In this document: positions 43,307 to 55,295 of the stretch, piece after piece
Layout: every line of letters starts with the position of its first letter
Numbering within the stretch: position 1 is the first letter of the stretch
Notes under the pieces: model-generated
What the model was told of the DNA's origin: nothing
What the model saw: the letters and a program-made list of their open reading frames with translations, nothing else
Database searches by the model: none
Source: Streptomyces sp. QL37
GTDB lineage: Bacteria; Actinomycetota; Actinomycetes; Streptomycetales; Streptomycetaceae
Direction: 5' to 3'
Length of the DNA stretch: 64,000 nucleotides
Assembly: GCF_002941025.1 (NCBI RefSeq)
Contig: NZ_PTJS01000001.1
Location: forward strand, 1,550,001 to 1,614,000
Program-made: the position numbers and the translations under genes

Positions 43307-43616
43307 ACTTGACTCTTGCTCAAGCACAGCCAGGCCCACGCCTGGCGCTCATGCGCTCGACGCAGGCTCGAGCCCGCCCTCGCAGGCCGTCGCTCAACGT
43401 GCCCTTGGCAGCGCTTCGAGTGGCATGACGGCCCGTGCCACCATGCCCGCCACAACGGCACCTCCTGGGGAGAATCTGGGGAGTATCGACGGCCCTGGGG
43501 AGCGCGTAGGGAGAATCGACCGCGTAACGCAGCACGATCCCGAAAGAGCTGAAAGACCTATCCGCCCAGGTCAGGGGCGGGTATGGCCGCATCGATGCAG
43601 GTCAGCACCCCCGGTG

Positions 43617-43666
43617 GACAACTTCATGCCGAAGGTGCCCTGGAGGGTGGGGCGGGTGGTGAACAC
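43617..43666 (-). pseudogene. first codons of a gamma-glutamyltransferase gene
   Basis: A GTG with AAGGAG eight bases upstream starts VFTTRPTLQGTFGM, the invariant opening of actinobacterial gamma-glutamyltransferases. It then runs into unrelated codons and a stop. It lies right after the oligopeptide transporter operon on the same strand, where such a gene is often found. The rest of the gene has been lost to the relic element. Confidence 0.7.
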
Positions 43667-43740
43667 GGGTGCGGCTCCTTGCTGCGGGCGTGCGAGTTCT
43701 GTGGTGCGTGGTGGATGTTACGGAGAGCGGGCGGGGCCCG

Positions 43741-44787
43741 TCAGGCCGCCGCGTCCGGGGCGGTGCCGTCGTCGGCCACGAGATGGCAGGACACCTGCCG
43801 GCCGCCGGGGATCTCGCGCAGCGCGGGGACCTCGGTGCGGCACCGGTCGACGGCGAGGGGACAGCGGGTGTGGAAGCGGCAGCCGGGCGGCGGGTCGAGG
43901 GGGCTGGGGAGTTCACCGTGCAGCACGATGCGCTCGCGCGAGCGCTGGGCGACGGGGTCGGGGACCGGCGCGGCGGAGAGCAGTGCCTGGGTGTAGGGGT
44001 GCTTGGGGGCGGCGAACAGTTCGGCGGTGGGGGCCTGTTCGACGATCTGCCCGAGGTACATCACGGCGATCCGGTCGGCGAGGAACTCGACGGCAGCCAG
44101 GTCGTGGGTGATGAACAGGCAGCCGAAGCCGCGGTCGCGCTGGAGGTCGGCCAGGAGGTTGAGCACGGACGCCTGGACCGAGACGTCGAGCGCCGAGGTG
44201 GGTTCGTCGGCGACGACCAGGTCCGGGTCGCAGGAGAGGGCCCGGGCGATCGAGATGCGCTGGCGCTGCCCGCCGGACAGTTCGTGGGGGTGCCGGTCGG
44301 CGTGCTCGGGGCGCAGCCCGACCTGGCCGAGCAGCTGCTCGACCCGTTCCCGTACGGCCGCTCCACGGGCGCGGCGGTGCAGCCGGATGGGCTCGGCGAT
44401 GATCTGGCCGACGGTCATCCGGGGGTCGAGCGAGGACGAGGGGTCCTGGAAGACCAGGTGGAAGTCCTTGCGCAGGGGGCGCAGGGCCCGGCGGGAGAGG
44501 TGGCTGATGTCGGTCCCGTTGATGTGGACGGTTCCGGCGGTGGGTTCGTCGAGGCGTACGGCGCACCGGCCGACGGTCGACTTGCCGCTGCCCGACTCGC
44601 CGACGAGACCGACGACCTCGCCTCGGCCGATGGTGATCGAGACACCGTCGACGGCCCGGACGGTGCCGCCGCCGGAGGCACCGAAGTGCCGTTCCATGCC
44701 GCTGATCTCCAGCACCGGGGGGAGCTCTGCGGCGGCTTCCTCGCCGTCGGCGTCGCGCGGGACGGGGACGGTCTGCGCGGTGGTCAC
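43741..44787 (-). CDS. oligopeptide ABC transporter ATP-binding protein (OppF/DppF)
   Basis: This 348-residue ATPase has Walker [10 protein letters not shown] (63-71), signature LSGGQRQR, Walker [13 protein letters not shown] and an H-loop THDL, plus the C-terminal oligopeptide-transporter extension with [10 protein letters not shown]. It powers uptake with OppD. GTG start overlaps the oppD stop (GTGA). It is the last intact gene of a five-gene operon. Confidence 0.93.
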   Translation of the reverse strand: MTTAQTVPVPRDADGEEAAAELPPVLEISGMERHFGASGGGTVRAVDGVSITIGRGEVVGLVGESGSGKSTVGRCAVRLDEPTAGTVHINGTDISHLSRRALRPLRKDFHLVFQDPSSSLDPRMTVGQIIAEPIRLHRRARGAAVRERVEQLLGQVGLRPEHADRHPHELSGGQRQRISIARALSCDPDLVVADEPTSALDVSVQASVLNLLADLQRDRGFGCLFITHDLAAVEFLADRIAVMYLGQIVEQAPTAELFAAPKHPYTQALLSAAPVPDPVAQRSRERIVLHGELPSPLDPPPGCRFHTRCPLAVDRCRTEVPALREIPGGRQVSCHLVADDGTAPDAAA

Positions 44788-45887
44788 TTTCCGGCCTCCT
44801 GGTCGGGTCGTGCTCCGAGGTCCTCGGGGCGCGTGGGCGTTTCGGGCGTGACCTCGGCATCGGTCTGCGCGTACGGGTGCCAGCAGGCGGCCCGGTGCGG
44901 CGCGTCCGCTCCCGCCTCGGGGTCGACGGCGCGGAAGCCGGGGCGGCTGCCCGTGCAGGTGTCGTCGGCGCGGGAGCAGCGGGGCGCGAAGGTGCAGGCG
45001 TCGGGCTGGCTGTCCAGGCTCGGGACCAGGCCGGGGATCTCGGGCAGCCGCCGCTTGCCCTCGCCGCCGGGCCGGAGCACGGCGCCCAGCAGACCCCGGG
45101 TGTACGGGTGCCTGCCCGAGGCGAACAGCTCGTGGACCGGGGCCTGTTCGACGGCCCGTCCGGCGTACATGACGAGCACCCGGTCGGCGGCGTCGGCGAC
45201 GACACCGAGGTCGTGGGTGACCAGGACGATGGCGGTGCCGAGGCGCTCGCGCAGGGACTGGAGGACCTCGAGGATGCCGGCCTGCACGGTGACGTCCAGG
45301 GCGGTCGTCGGTTCGTCGGCGATGAGGACGGCCGGGTCACAGGCCACCGCGATGGCGATCATGACGCGCTGCCGCATGCCGCCGGAGAGCTGGTGCGGGT
45401 ACTCGTCGATCCGGCGTGCCGGTGCCGGGATCCCGACGATTTCGAGGAGCTCGACGGCGCGGGCCTTGGCCTCCTTGCGGCTCAGCCCCTGGTGCCTGCG
45501 CAGCACTTCGCCGATCTGCCGGCCGATGGTGAGGACCGGGTTCAGCGAGGTCATCGGCTCCTGGAAGATCATCGCGATGTCCTTGCCGCGGACCTTCTGC
45601 AGCTCCTTCTCCGGAGCTCCGACCAGCTCGCGCCCGCCGAGCCTGATCGAGCCGCCGATCCGGGCGGTCGGCGGGAGCAGACCCATGGCGGCCATCGAGG
45701 TGACGGACTTCCCGCAGCCCGACTCCCCCACCACGGCGAGGACCTCGCCGGGCGCCAGGTCGTAGGAGACACCGTCGACGGCGTGCACGGTGCGGGTGTC
45801 GGAGTGGAAGGAGACCGACAGGTCGCGCACGCTCAGGGCGGGTTCGGCCGCCGTCTTGCGCGCGGGTTCGAGAACGGTCTCGGTCAT
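44784..45887 (-). CDS. oligopeptide ABC transporter ATP-binding protein (OppD/DppD)
   Basis: This 367-residue ATPase has Walker A GESGCGKS (54-61), Q-loop, [12 protein letters not shown] signature, [13 protein letters not shown]alker B and the C-terminal Cys-containing oligo_HPY extension. GAGGAG precedes the ATG. It overlaps both neighbours by four bases, showing tight coupling. Confidence 0.93.
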   Translation of the reverse strand: MTETVLEPARKTAAEPALSVRDLSVSFHSDTRTVHAVDGVSYDLAPGEVLAVVGESGCGKSVTSMAAMGLLPPTARIGGSIRLGGRELVGAPEKELQKVRGKDIAMIFQEPMTSLNPVLTIGRQIGEVLRRHQGLSRKEAKARAVELLEIVGIPAPARRIDEYPHQLSGGMRQRVMIAIAVACDPAVLIADEPTTALDVTVQAGILEVLQSLRERLGTAIVLVTHDLGVVADAADRVLVMYAGRAVEQAPVHELFASGRHPYTRGLLGAVLRPGGEGKRRLPEIPGLVPSLDSQPDACTFAPRCSRADDTCTGSRPGFRAVDPEAGADAPHRAACWHPYAQTDAEVTPETPTRPEDLGARPDQEAGK

Positions 45888-46774
45888 CGGGTCGCTCCTC
45901 GGGGGTCCAGGACGTCACGCAGCCCGTCGCCGAGCAGGTTGAAGGCCAGCGTCGCCGCGACGATCGCGAGGCCGGGGAAGACGGCCAGCCACGGGGCGGG
46001 CGCCAGGAAGGACTGGGCGCCCGAGAGCATCACGCCCAGCGAGGGGTCCGGCGGCTGGACGCCGAGGCCGAGGAAGCTCAGCAGGGCCTCGCCGATGATC
46101 GCTGCGGGGATGCCCACGGTCGCCTGGACGATCAGGGCGGAGGTGGCGTTGGGGAGGATGTGCCGGAAGAGAACCGTGCCGTCGCCACCCCCGTTGGCGA
46201 CGGCCGCGGCGACGTAGTCGACGTGCTTGAGCCGCAGGGTCTCCGCCCTGGTGATCCGGATGACGGCGGGGATCTGCGAGATGCCGATGGCGATGGTCGC
46301 GTTGGTGAGCGACGGGCCGAGGATCGCGGCGAGTCCGACGGCGAGCACCAGGAAGGGGAACGCCAGCATGGTGTCGGTGAGGCGGGAGACGGCGGTGTCC
46401 GCGAACCGGCCGTAGTACCCGGCGAGCAGCCCCAGCGGTACGCCGACGAGGAAGGCCAGCACGACGGCGACGAGGCCGACCTGCATCGACGCGCGGGCGC
46501 CGTGCACGATGCGGGAGAGCTGGTCGCGTCCGAGGTCGTCCGTGCCGAGCCAGTGCGAGGCGCTGGGCTCTGCCAGGACGTTCCCGAAGTCTGGCTGCGA
46601 CGGGTCGTACGGGGCGATGAGCGGGGCGAACAGGGCGGCCAGGACGAAGACGGCGGCGATGACCGCGCCGGTCAGGGCGAGCCGGTTCCTGCGCAGGGCG
46701 CGCAGCTTGCCGCCGCCGGACTTCCGCTTGTCCGCCTGGGGTGGGGTGGGGAGCGCTGTGGTCGCGGTGGTCAC
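45884..46774 (-). CDS. oligopeptide ABC transporter permease (OppC/DppC)
   Basis: This 296-residue inner-membrane permease has the OppC-type N-terminal segment and five to six further helices. The EAA loop is recognisable before the fourth core helix (VAAAVANGGGDGTVLFRHILPN). The GTG with GGAGGTG upstream was chosen; the open frame before it belongs to a shadow of oppB. It forms the channel with OppB. Confidence 0.92.
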   Translation of the reverse strand: MTTATTALPTPPQADKRKSGGGKLRALRRNRLALTGAVIAAVFVLAALFAPLIAPYDPSQPDFGNVLAEPSASHWLGTDDLGRDQLSRIVHGARASMQVGLVAVVLAFLVGVPLGLLAGYYGRFADTAVSRLTDTMLAFPFLVLAVGLAAILGPSLTNATIAIGISQIPAVIRITRAETLRLKHVDYVAAAVANGGGDGTVLFRHILPNATSALIVQATVGIPAAIIGEALLSFLGLGVQPPDPSLGVMLSGAQSFLAPAPWLAVFPGLAIVAATLAFNLLGDGLRDVLDPRGATR

Positions 46775-47724
46775 CGGGCACCTCCGAGCCGGATGCGCGG
46801 GTCGATGACCGAATAGACCACGTCGACCAGCAGGTTGATGAGGATGTACGCGGCGGAGGTGCAGAGCACCACGGCCTGGAGTGTCGCGTAGTCGCGGGTG
46901 AAGACGGCGTCGATGGTGAGCTTGCCGAAGCCGGGGAGGACGAAGATCTGCTCGGTGACCACGGCGCCGGAGATCAGGTGCCCCAGTTGGAGGCCGAGCA
47001 CGGTCACGACGGTGACGAGCGAGTTGCGCAGCGCGTGCCCGCCGACGACGGAGCCCCTGGACAGGCCCTTGGCGCGGGCGGTCCTGACGTAGTCGGCGGA
47101 GAGCGAGTCGAGCATCGCGGCACGTGTCTGCCGCATCACGACGGCGGCGAGGCCGGAGCCGAGCACGATCGCGGGGAGCACCATGCGGCGCAGGTTGTCG
47201 ACGGGATCGGTGCCGAAGGGTACGTAGCCGGAGGCGGCGAACACCGGGATGGCGATGGCGAATCCGAGGACGAGCACGATGCCGAGCCAGAAGGTCGGGA
47301 TGGAGAGGCCGATCAGCGCGATGGCGTTGGCGATCCACTCCTCCGGCTTCCCTCGCCGGACGGCGGCGACCACTCCGGCGCCGATGCCGACCACGATCGC
47401 CAGGAGCAGGGAGAGCGCGGCCAGTTCCAGTGTGACGGGCAGTGCCTGCCCGATCGCGTCGGCGACGGGGAGGCCGGTACGGGAGGAAGTCCCTAGGTCG
47501 CCGGTCAGGGCGTGCCCGATGAACCTTCCGTACTGGATGACGACGTTGTCGTTCAGCCCGTAGCTCTCGCGGATCGCGGCGAGCGCCTCGGGGCTGCGTT
47601 CCTCACCGGCCAGCGCGAGCGCCGGGTCGCCGGGCAGGGCCCGGATGCCGGCGAAGACGACGACGCTGACGAGGAAGAGGGTGATGAGGGACTGACGCAG
47701 GCGCGTCAGCAGGTACTTCGTCAT
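46771..47724 (-). CDS. oligopeptide ABC transporter permease (OppB/DppB)
   Basis: This 317-residue permease has six helices. The opening KYLLTRLRQSLITLFLVSV and the EAA loop (VRTARAKGLSRGSVVGGHALRN) are typical of OppB. The ATG overlaps the stop of the binding-protein gene. Products of this operon import di- or oligopeptides, nickel chelates or related solutes; the ligand is not evident. Confidence 0.92.
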   Translation of the reverse strand: MTKYLLTRLRQSLITLFLVSVVVFAGIRALPGDPALALAGEERSPEALAAIRESYGLNDNVVIQYGRFIGHALTGDLGTSSRTGLPVADAIGQALPVTLELAALSLLLAIVVGIGAGVVAAVRRGKPEEWIANAIALIGLSIPTFWLGIVLVLGFAIAIPVFAASGYVPFGTDPVDNLRRMVLPAIVLGSGLAAVVMRQTRAAMLDSLSADYVRTARAKGLSRGSVVGGHALRNSLVTVVTVLGLQLGHLISGAVVTEQIFVLPGFGKLTIDAVFTRDYATLQAVVLCTSAAYILINLLVDVVYSVIDPRIRLGGAR

Positions 47725-49328
47725 CGGGTGTACCCCGCATTCTTGACCCGGATCAGTCCGTCGCCGTAGACGTGGATGCCGGCCACGTCCTTGCCGGCGA
47801 CGACGTAGTTCTTCTGCCGGTAGAGGTAGACCAGGGCGTGGGCGTCCTGGACGCGCCGGGTGAGCTCGCCGTAGATCTCGGTGCGCCGTGCGGGGTCCGC
47901 GACGCTGCGGCCCTCGGCGATCAGCTTGTCGATCTCCGGGTCGCCGAGACCGTAGGCGTTCATGGCGCCCGCGGTCTTGAGGAAGTTGGAGACGTTGCCG
48001 TCCGGGTCGAGCCGGCCGGACCAGCCGCTGGTGAAGACGTCGTAGTCGCCGGCGTCGGTCTCCGCGAGCATGGTGGCGTACTCGGTGGGTCGCAGCGACA
48101 GCTCGAAGCCCGCCTCCTTGACCATGGCCTGGAGTACCTGTCCGACGCGTCCCTGCTCGGGGGTGGTGGACGTCTTCAGCTCGATCTTCACCGGGGTCTT
48201 CACCCCGGCCTCCTTCAGCAGTTCCTTCGCCCGGTCGACGTCCCGCTTCGGACAGTTCTCCGGCGCGACGCCCGGGGCGATCGCGGACTGCGGGGAGATG
48301 GGGCCGCAGGCCGGTTCGTACATGCCCTGGAAGACGACCTTGTTGAGGAGGTCGCGGTCGATGGCCAGTTCGAAGGCCTCGCGGACCCGGACGTCGCGGG
48401 CGATCGGGGTGTCGATCTTCCCGGGCTTCTGCCCGAGTCCCTTCACGTTGCCGACGTTGAGTCCGATGCCCTGGTAGCCGAGCGAGGGCGAGTTGAAGAG
48501 CTGGAGCTTCGGCTCGGTCAGAGCGCTCTGTACGTCGACGGGTGCCATCTGGTCGCCGACCTGGAGGTCGCCGGAGCGCAGGTTGGCGAGCCGGACGTTG
48601 CCGTCGGGTATCGGCTTGTAGACCACACCGTCGAGGTGCACCTGGTCGGCGTCGTAGTAGTTCGTGTCCTTCTCGAGCACGATCCGGTCGCCGCCGACGC
48701 GCTCGACGAAGCGGAAGGGGCCGACGCAGGAGGGGTGGTTGGTGAAGTTCTTACCGTACTTCTCTAGTGCGGTGGGTGACATCACCATCCCGGCCCGGTC
48801 GGCGAGTACGCCGGTGAGCGGGACATAGGGGTGGTCGAGCGTCAGCCGGACGGTGAGCGGCCCGGTCGCCTCGGCCTTGCTGACCGGTGCGAGTTCGGTG
48901 GCGCGCGCGGACCCGGGGAGGTCGCGGTGGCGCAGCAGCGAGGTGACCACCGCGTCGGCGTCCAGCCGGGTGCCGTCGCTGAATTTCACCCCCGGACGCA
49001 CCTGGAAGGTGACCGTACGGCCGTCGGCCGAGGTGGTGGGGAGGGACGAGGCCAGCTGCGGCACGACGGTGCCGTCCTCGTCGATGTCGAAGAGCTTCTC
49101 GCACATGCTCGCGAAGACCGTGCGGCCTACGAGGGTCTGGGCGAGGGTGGGGTCCAGCTTGTCGGGGTCGGAGTTGAGAGCGACGGTGAGTGTCCCGCCG
49201 TCGCGTACGGACCGGTCATCGGTCATGCGCACACCACCGACTTCGGTCGCCGAGGACTGCAACGACGCGCAGCCCGAGGTGAGGGACACCAACGCAACCG
49301 CCACCAGGGCAACCGCTTTTCGGCGCAC
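47721..49328 (-). CDS. ABC transporter substrate-binding lipoprotein, family 5
   Basis: This 535-residue secreted lipoprotein has a signal peptide ending in the lipobox LTSGC (C20). The mature part shows the SBP_bac_5 fold (LNSDPDKLDPTLAQTLV, TVTFQVRPGVKFSDGT). It captures the ligand outside the membrane for OppBCDF. GTG start with GGGAGG upstream. It is the first gene of the operon. The adjacent gamma-glutamyltransferase fragment suggests peptides or glutathione-like ligands (inference). Confidence 0.92.
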   Translation of the reverse strand: MRRKAVALVAVALVSLTSGCASLQSSATEVGGVRMTDDRSVRDGGTLTVALNSDPDKLDPTLAQTLVGRTVFASMCEKLFDIDEDGTVVPQLASSLPTTSADGRTVTFQVRPGVKFSDGTRLDADAVVTSLLRHRDLPGSARATELAPVSKAEATGPLTVRLTLDHPYVPLTGVLADRAGMVMSPTALEKYGKNFTNHPSCVGPFRFVERVGGDRIVLEKDTNYYDADQVHLDGVVYKPIPDGNVRLANLRSGDLQVGDQMAPVDVQSALTEPKLQLFNSPSLGYQGIGLNVGNVKGLGQKPGKIDTPIARDVRVREAFELAIDRDLLNKVVFQGMYEPACGPISPQSAIAPGVAPENCPKRDVDRAKELLKEAGVKTPVKIELKTSTTPEQGRVGQVLQAMVKEAGFELSLRPTEYATMLAETDAGDYDVFTSGWSGRLDPDGNVSNFLKTAGAMNAYGLGDPEIDKLIAEGRSVADPARRTEIYGELTRRVQDAHALVYLYRQKNYVVAGKDVAGIHVYGDGLIRVKNAGYTR

Positions 49329-49809
49329 GGGGGCCTACCTCCCGCCAGGGGTGATCAAGGAATATCGCCGACCGTATTTCGCATACAGTCCGCAAGGCAA
49401 GGCCTCGGCTCACATAGCGGACGGGTTTTACCTGACGATCGGATAACGGAGCGCCGCCGACCGCCCCGGCCCGTGCGCTCACCTGCGGGTTTCCGGGCTC
49501 GACGGCCCGGTCGCATCCTCCCGTTCGTATACGGATGCCCGGAACGTGTCACTCCGTTCCCGACGGCGGCTTGGCCGGCGACGCCGGGAGCCGTGGTCGG
49601 GAGCCGTCGCCGGGAGGAGTGGCCGGGGGCCGCGATCGGAGTCGGCGCCGGGAGTCTCCGTCAGGACTACGGACCGGCGCCACCGCGCGTTGCGGCTCTT
49701 TCCTGATCCACTTTCCCGCAGCCTTTTCACCGACCGTCATTCGCGGGGAAGACAACGAGCCTCGCGAGTGCTGACGTCAGTGGCGATTCAACTCATCGGA
49801 GGCCCGGCA
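49329..49809. other. divergent promoter spacer
   Basis: The stretch separates the transporter operon from the lipoate-ligase gene. It contains G-rich, imperfectly repeated CCGGGAG words around 49.58-49.66 kb and no credible gene. Confidence 0.45.
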
Positions 49810-50874
49810 ATGCACGGCGAATACAAGGTTCCTGGCGGCAAACTCGTGGTGGTCGACCTGAACAATCAGGACGGCGTGCTGCGCGACGTACGAGTCGCGG
49901 GCGATTTCTTCCTGGAGCCCGACGAGGCGATCACGTCGATCGACCAGGCCCTGGAAGGCGCCCCGGCCGACACCGACGCCGCAGGTCTGGCAGCCCGCAT
50001 CGAAGGGATGCTGCCCGAGGGCACCGTCATGTACGGGATCACCGCGGAGGGCGTCGCCGTGGCGGTCCGGCGCGCACTCGCGCAGGCCACCGACTGGACC
50101 GACTACGACTGGCAGTTGATCCACGAGGGTCCCCAGTCCCCCGCGCTGCACATGGCCCTCGACGAGGTGCTGACCGCGGAGGTCGCCGCCGGACGCCGGC
50201 CCCCGACGCTGCGCGTCTGGGAATGGGGGGCACCGGCCGTCATCATCGGCAGCTTCCAGTCCCTCCGCAACGAGGTCGACGCAGAGGGCGCGGCGCGCCA
50301 CGGCGTCACGGTCGTGCGCCGCATCTCGGGCGGCGGAGCCATGTTCGTGGAGACCGGGAACACCATTACGTATTCCCTTTCGGTCCCCTCCTCCCTGGTC
50401 TCGGGACTTTCGTTCGCCGACTCCTACGCCTATCTCGACGAATGGGTTCTCGACGCGCTCGGCGACATGGGAATCAAGGCGTGGTACCAGCCCCTCAACG
50501 ACATCGCGACGGACGTCGGGAAAATCGCCGGCGCCGCCCAGAAACGCATGGTCGGCCCCGACGGCGGGCCGGGCGCGATCCTCCACCACGTGACGATGTC
50601 CTACGACATCGACGCCGACAAGATGCTCGACGTCCTCCGCATCGGCAAGGAGAAGATGTCCGACAAAGGCACCAAGTCGGCCAAGAAGCGGGTCGATCCG
50701 CTGCGCCGTCAGACCGGTCTGCCCCGGGAGGCGGTCATCGAGCGCATGGTGCGGTCCTTCCGCGACCGCTACGGACTCGCCGCCGGCGGTGTCACCCGCG
50801 AGGAGCTGGCGCGGGCGGAGGAGCTGGCCGCCACGAAGTTCAGCAGCGCGGAGTGGACGGCGCGGGTGCCGTAG
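49810..50874 (+). CDS. lipoate-protein ligase A family protein
   Basis: This 354-residue protein combines an N-terminal accessory segment resembling the lipoate ligase C domain (residues about 5-90) with a BPL_LplA_LipB catalytic domain. The lipoyl-AMP loop RRISGGGAMF and the downstream KIAGAAQKR block are clear. It should attach lipoate or octanoate to E2/GcvH proteins; the swapped domain order makes a distinct ligase or amidotransferase possible. GGAGG lies eight bases before the ATG. The longer open frame upstream lacks coding character. Confidence 0.85.
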   Translation: MHGEYKVPGGKLVVVDLNNQDGVLRDVRVAGDFFLEPDEAITSIDQALEGAPADTDAAGLAARIEGMLPEGTVMYGITAEGVAVAVRRALAQATDWTDYDWQLIHEGPQSPALHMALDEVLTAEVAAGRRPPTLRVWEWGAPAVIIGSFQSLRNEVDAEGAARHGVTVVRRISGGGAMFVETGNTITYSLSVPSSLVSGLSFADSYAYLDEWVLDALGDMGIKAWYQPLNDIATDVGKIAGAAQKRMVGPDGGPGAILHHVTMSYDIDADKMLDVLRIGKEKMSDKGTKSAKKRVDPLRRQTGLPREAVIERMVRSFRDRYGLAAGGVTREELARAEELAATKFSSAEWTARVP

Positions 50875-50916
50875 GAGCGCTTCGTCGCCGGACGGGGCGG
50901 AGCCGGGAACACGCGC

Positions 50917-50952
50917 GGCCGCCCCGGCAGGTGGGTACCTGCCGGGGCGGCC
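50917..50952. terminator. bidirectional terminator
   Basis: A perfect 16-bp stem (GGCCGCCCCGGCAGGT and complement) with a GGGT loop lies between the two converging genes. Confidence 0.85.
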
Positions 50953-50979
50953 GTCGTTCTGCGCGATGCGGGAGTGGGA

Positions 50980-53301
<2,322 letters not shown>

Positions 53302-53994
53302 TCACTCCTGTCCGGCGGGGCGCGGAGTGCCGGGGGCCCTGCGCGCTTCGACCAGCCCGGACTCGTACGCGAAGACGACCAGCTGGGCCCGGTCACGGGC
53401 GCCCAGCTTCGTCATGGCGCGGCTGATGTGGGTCTTGGCCGTGAAGGGGCTGACCACCATGTGGACCGCGATCTCCTCGTTGGACAGGCCCCGGGCCGCC
53501 AGTGCGGTCACCTCGCGCTCACGGCGGGTGAGCGCCTCCAGGCCCGGTGCGGTGGCGCGGTCGGGGGGCCTGGAGACGAACTCTCCGATCAGCCGGCGCG
53601 TGATGGACGGTGAGAGCAGGGCCTCGCCACCGGCCGCGACCTCGATGGCCCTCAGGAGTTCGGCCGGTTCGGTGTCCTTGAGCAGGAACCCGGCGGCGCC
53701 GGCGCGCAGGGCGTCGAAGACGTACTCGTCGAGACCGTAGTTGGTGAGGATGACCACATGGACGCCGTCGAGCGCCGGATCTGCCGCGATCTCGCGCGTG
53801 GCGTCGATCCCGGTCATGACGGGCATCTGTACGTCCATGAGCACCACGTCCGGGGTGTGCGCACGGACCAGCTCCACGCCCGCCCGTCCGTCGGCGGCCT
53901 CCCCGATGACCTCGATGCACTCCTCGGCGTCCAGCAGCGCACGGAATCCCGCGCGCATCAGGGCCTGGTCGTCGACGATCACGACGCGGATCAT
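53302..53994 (-). CDS. NarL/FixJ family response regulator
   Basis: This 230-residue regulator has a receiver domain with phospho-acceptor D54 (VLMDVQMP), acidic pocket D8-D9 and the Lys of FLLKDTEP. A LuxR-type HTH follows (LTRREREVTALAARGLSNEE). Its ATG overlaps the kinase stop as ATGA, so kinase and regulator are co-translated. Target genes unknown. Confidence 0.93.
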   Translation of the reverse strand: MIRVVIVDDQALMRAGFRALLDAEECIEVIGEAADGRAGVELVRAHTPDVVLMDVQMPVMTGIDATREIAADPALDGVHVVILTNYGLDEYVFDALRAGAAGFLLKDTEPAELLRAIEVAAGGEALLSPSITRRLIGEFVSRPPDRATAPGLEALTRREREVTALAARGLSNEEIAVHMVVSPFTAKTHISRAMTKLGARDRAQLVVFAYESGLVEARRAPGTPRPAGQE

Positions 53995-55136
53995 CCGGTG
54001 CCCGCCCGGGGTGCCAGTGGCAGTTCGGCGCGGACCGAGAAGCCCCCTCGGGCGCGGGGCACGGCTTCCAGGGTGCCGCCGAGAGCGGTGACGCGCTCGC
54101 GCATGCCGGTCAGTCCGGTGCCGGGCGTGACGTGGTCGCCCGGCAGGCAGGGGCCCTCGTCGTCCACGGACACGACGAGCGCGGTGTCCGCGTAGGTGAG
54201 CCGCACCGAGGTCCCCGCCCGGTCCGCGTGCCGGGCGACGTTGGTCAGCGCCTCCTGCACGATGCGGTACGCCGCGCCGTCCACATCCGCCGGCACCGCC
54301 CGTACGTCGCCCTCGACGGCGACGGTCAGCACGATGCCCGCGGCTCTGGCCCGCCCGGCGAGCTCGTCCATCCGGTCGAGGCCGGAGCACGGGTCCACCA
54401 CGTCCGTGCGGAGCACCTCCAGTGTCGAGCGGAGCTCCCGCATCGCCTCGCCGCTCGCCTCCTGGATGGCGAGCAGTGCCGGTTCCACCTCCGCGCCCCG
54501 CTTGCGGGCCAGGTGGACGGCGACCCCGGCCTGGAGCTTCACGATCGAGATGGAGTGGGTCAGCGAGTCGTGCAGTTCGCGGGCGATGCGCAGCCGTTCC
54601 TCGCCTGCCCGGCGCAGGGCCGTCTCCTCCCGTGTGCGCTCGGCGTCCAGCGCACGCTTCTCGGTCTGCCGCAGATAGGCCTGCCAGTTCTTGTCGATGA
54701 GGCCGGTGACCCCCGCGCACAGGAACCAGCCGAGCAGGAGCAGCGTGCGCTCGACGGTGTCCTGGACCCCCGGCACGGAGACGAACAGCACCACGGAGTA
54801 GCCGACGAGGAACACCGCCCCGACTCCGGCCGCCTGCGTCCGGTGCCCGTTGCGCGCCGCCGCGTGGACGGCGACGACGACGGGCAGCGCCACCCAGCTC
54901 CCCGGATGCGCGTGGACGGCGTACCCGAACATGCACAGCGTGGTCACCACGAGCACGGCGCGGGGCGCCCGGCGGTGGGCGGCGAGGGCGAGGGAGCCGG
55001 CCAGGACGAGCAGCACGTCGAGACCGCCGGGCGAGGAGGCGAGGCACGCCGCCGCCACGACGACCGCCCCGATGACCGCCGCGGCCGCCGCGTCCAGCAG
55101 TGTCCGCCGGTCGATGTCCCCCCGCATGAGCGGCAC
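53991..55136 (-). CDS. sensor histidine kinase, HisKA_3 type
   Basis: This 381-residue membrane kinase has four to five N-terminal helices, a dimerisation helix with phospho-His in ELHDSLTHS and an HATPase domain (EALTNVARHA, GTGLTGMRERV). GTG was taken as start because AAGGGAG lies five bases upstream; an ATG three codons in is also possible. It has no extracytoplasmic sensor domain, so it may sense membrane state. Forms a pair with the following response regulator. Confidence 0.9.
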   Translation of the reverse strand: MPLMRGDIDRRTLLDAAAAAVIGAVVVAAACLASSPGGLDVLLVLAGSLALAAHRRAPRAVLVVTTLCMFGYAVHAHPGSWVALPVVVAVHAAARNGHRTQAAGVGAVFLVGYSVVLFVSVPGVQDTVERTLLLLGWFLCAGVTGLIDKNWQAYLRQTEKRALDAERTREETALRRAGEERLRIARELHDSLTHSISIVKLQAGVAVHLARKRGAEVEPALLAIQEASGEAMRELRSTLEVLRTDVVDPCSGLDRMDELAGRARAAGIVLTVAVEGDVRAVPADVDGAAYRIVQEALTNVARHADRAGTSVRLTYADTALVVSVDDEGPCLPGDHVTPGTGLTGMRERVTALGGTLEAVPRARGGFSVRAELPLAPRAGTG

Positions 55137-55295
55137 ACTAACTCCCTTGCGCCGGCGGGCGCGTCGTCCTGGAGGACGGTGTCCCCACTGCTCCCGGGGA
55201 AGTAGTACGGCCCCTTTCCCGTCGCCCCGGGGCAGCCGCAACAGTCTTCGGCCGTACGACGACCCGGGCGGGCCGCGCGGGTGAGCATCGTCGCC

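Noticed and set aside
43211..43605. Direct repeat TGCAGGTCAG at 43211 and 43596 as att sites
   Set aside because: A 10-bp repeat within a few kilobases is expected by chance; neither copy abuts a tRNA or a clear element border.
43669..45765. A 698-codon plus-strand ORF
   Set aside because: It is the antisense shadow of the two transporter ATPase genes; composition and motifs belong to the minus strand.
49546..49809. N-terminal extension of the lipoate ligase
   Set aside because: The added residues are Arg/Pro/Ser-rich shadow-like sequence, while the ATG at 49810 has GGAGG at proper spacing.
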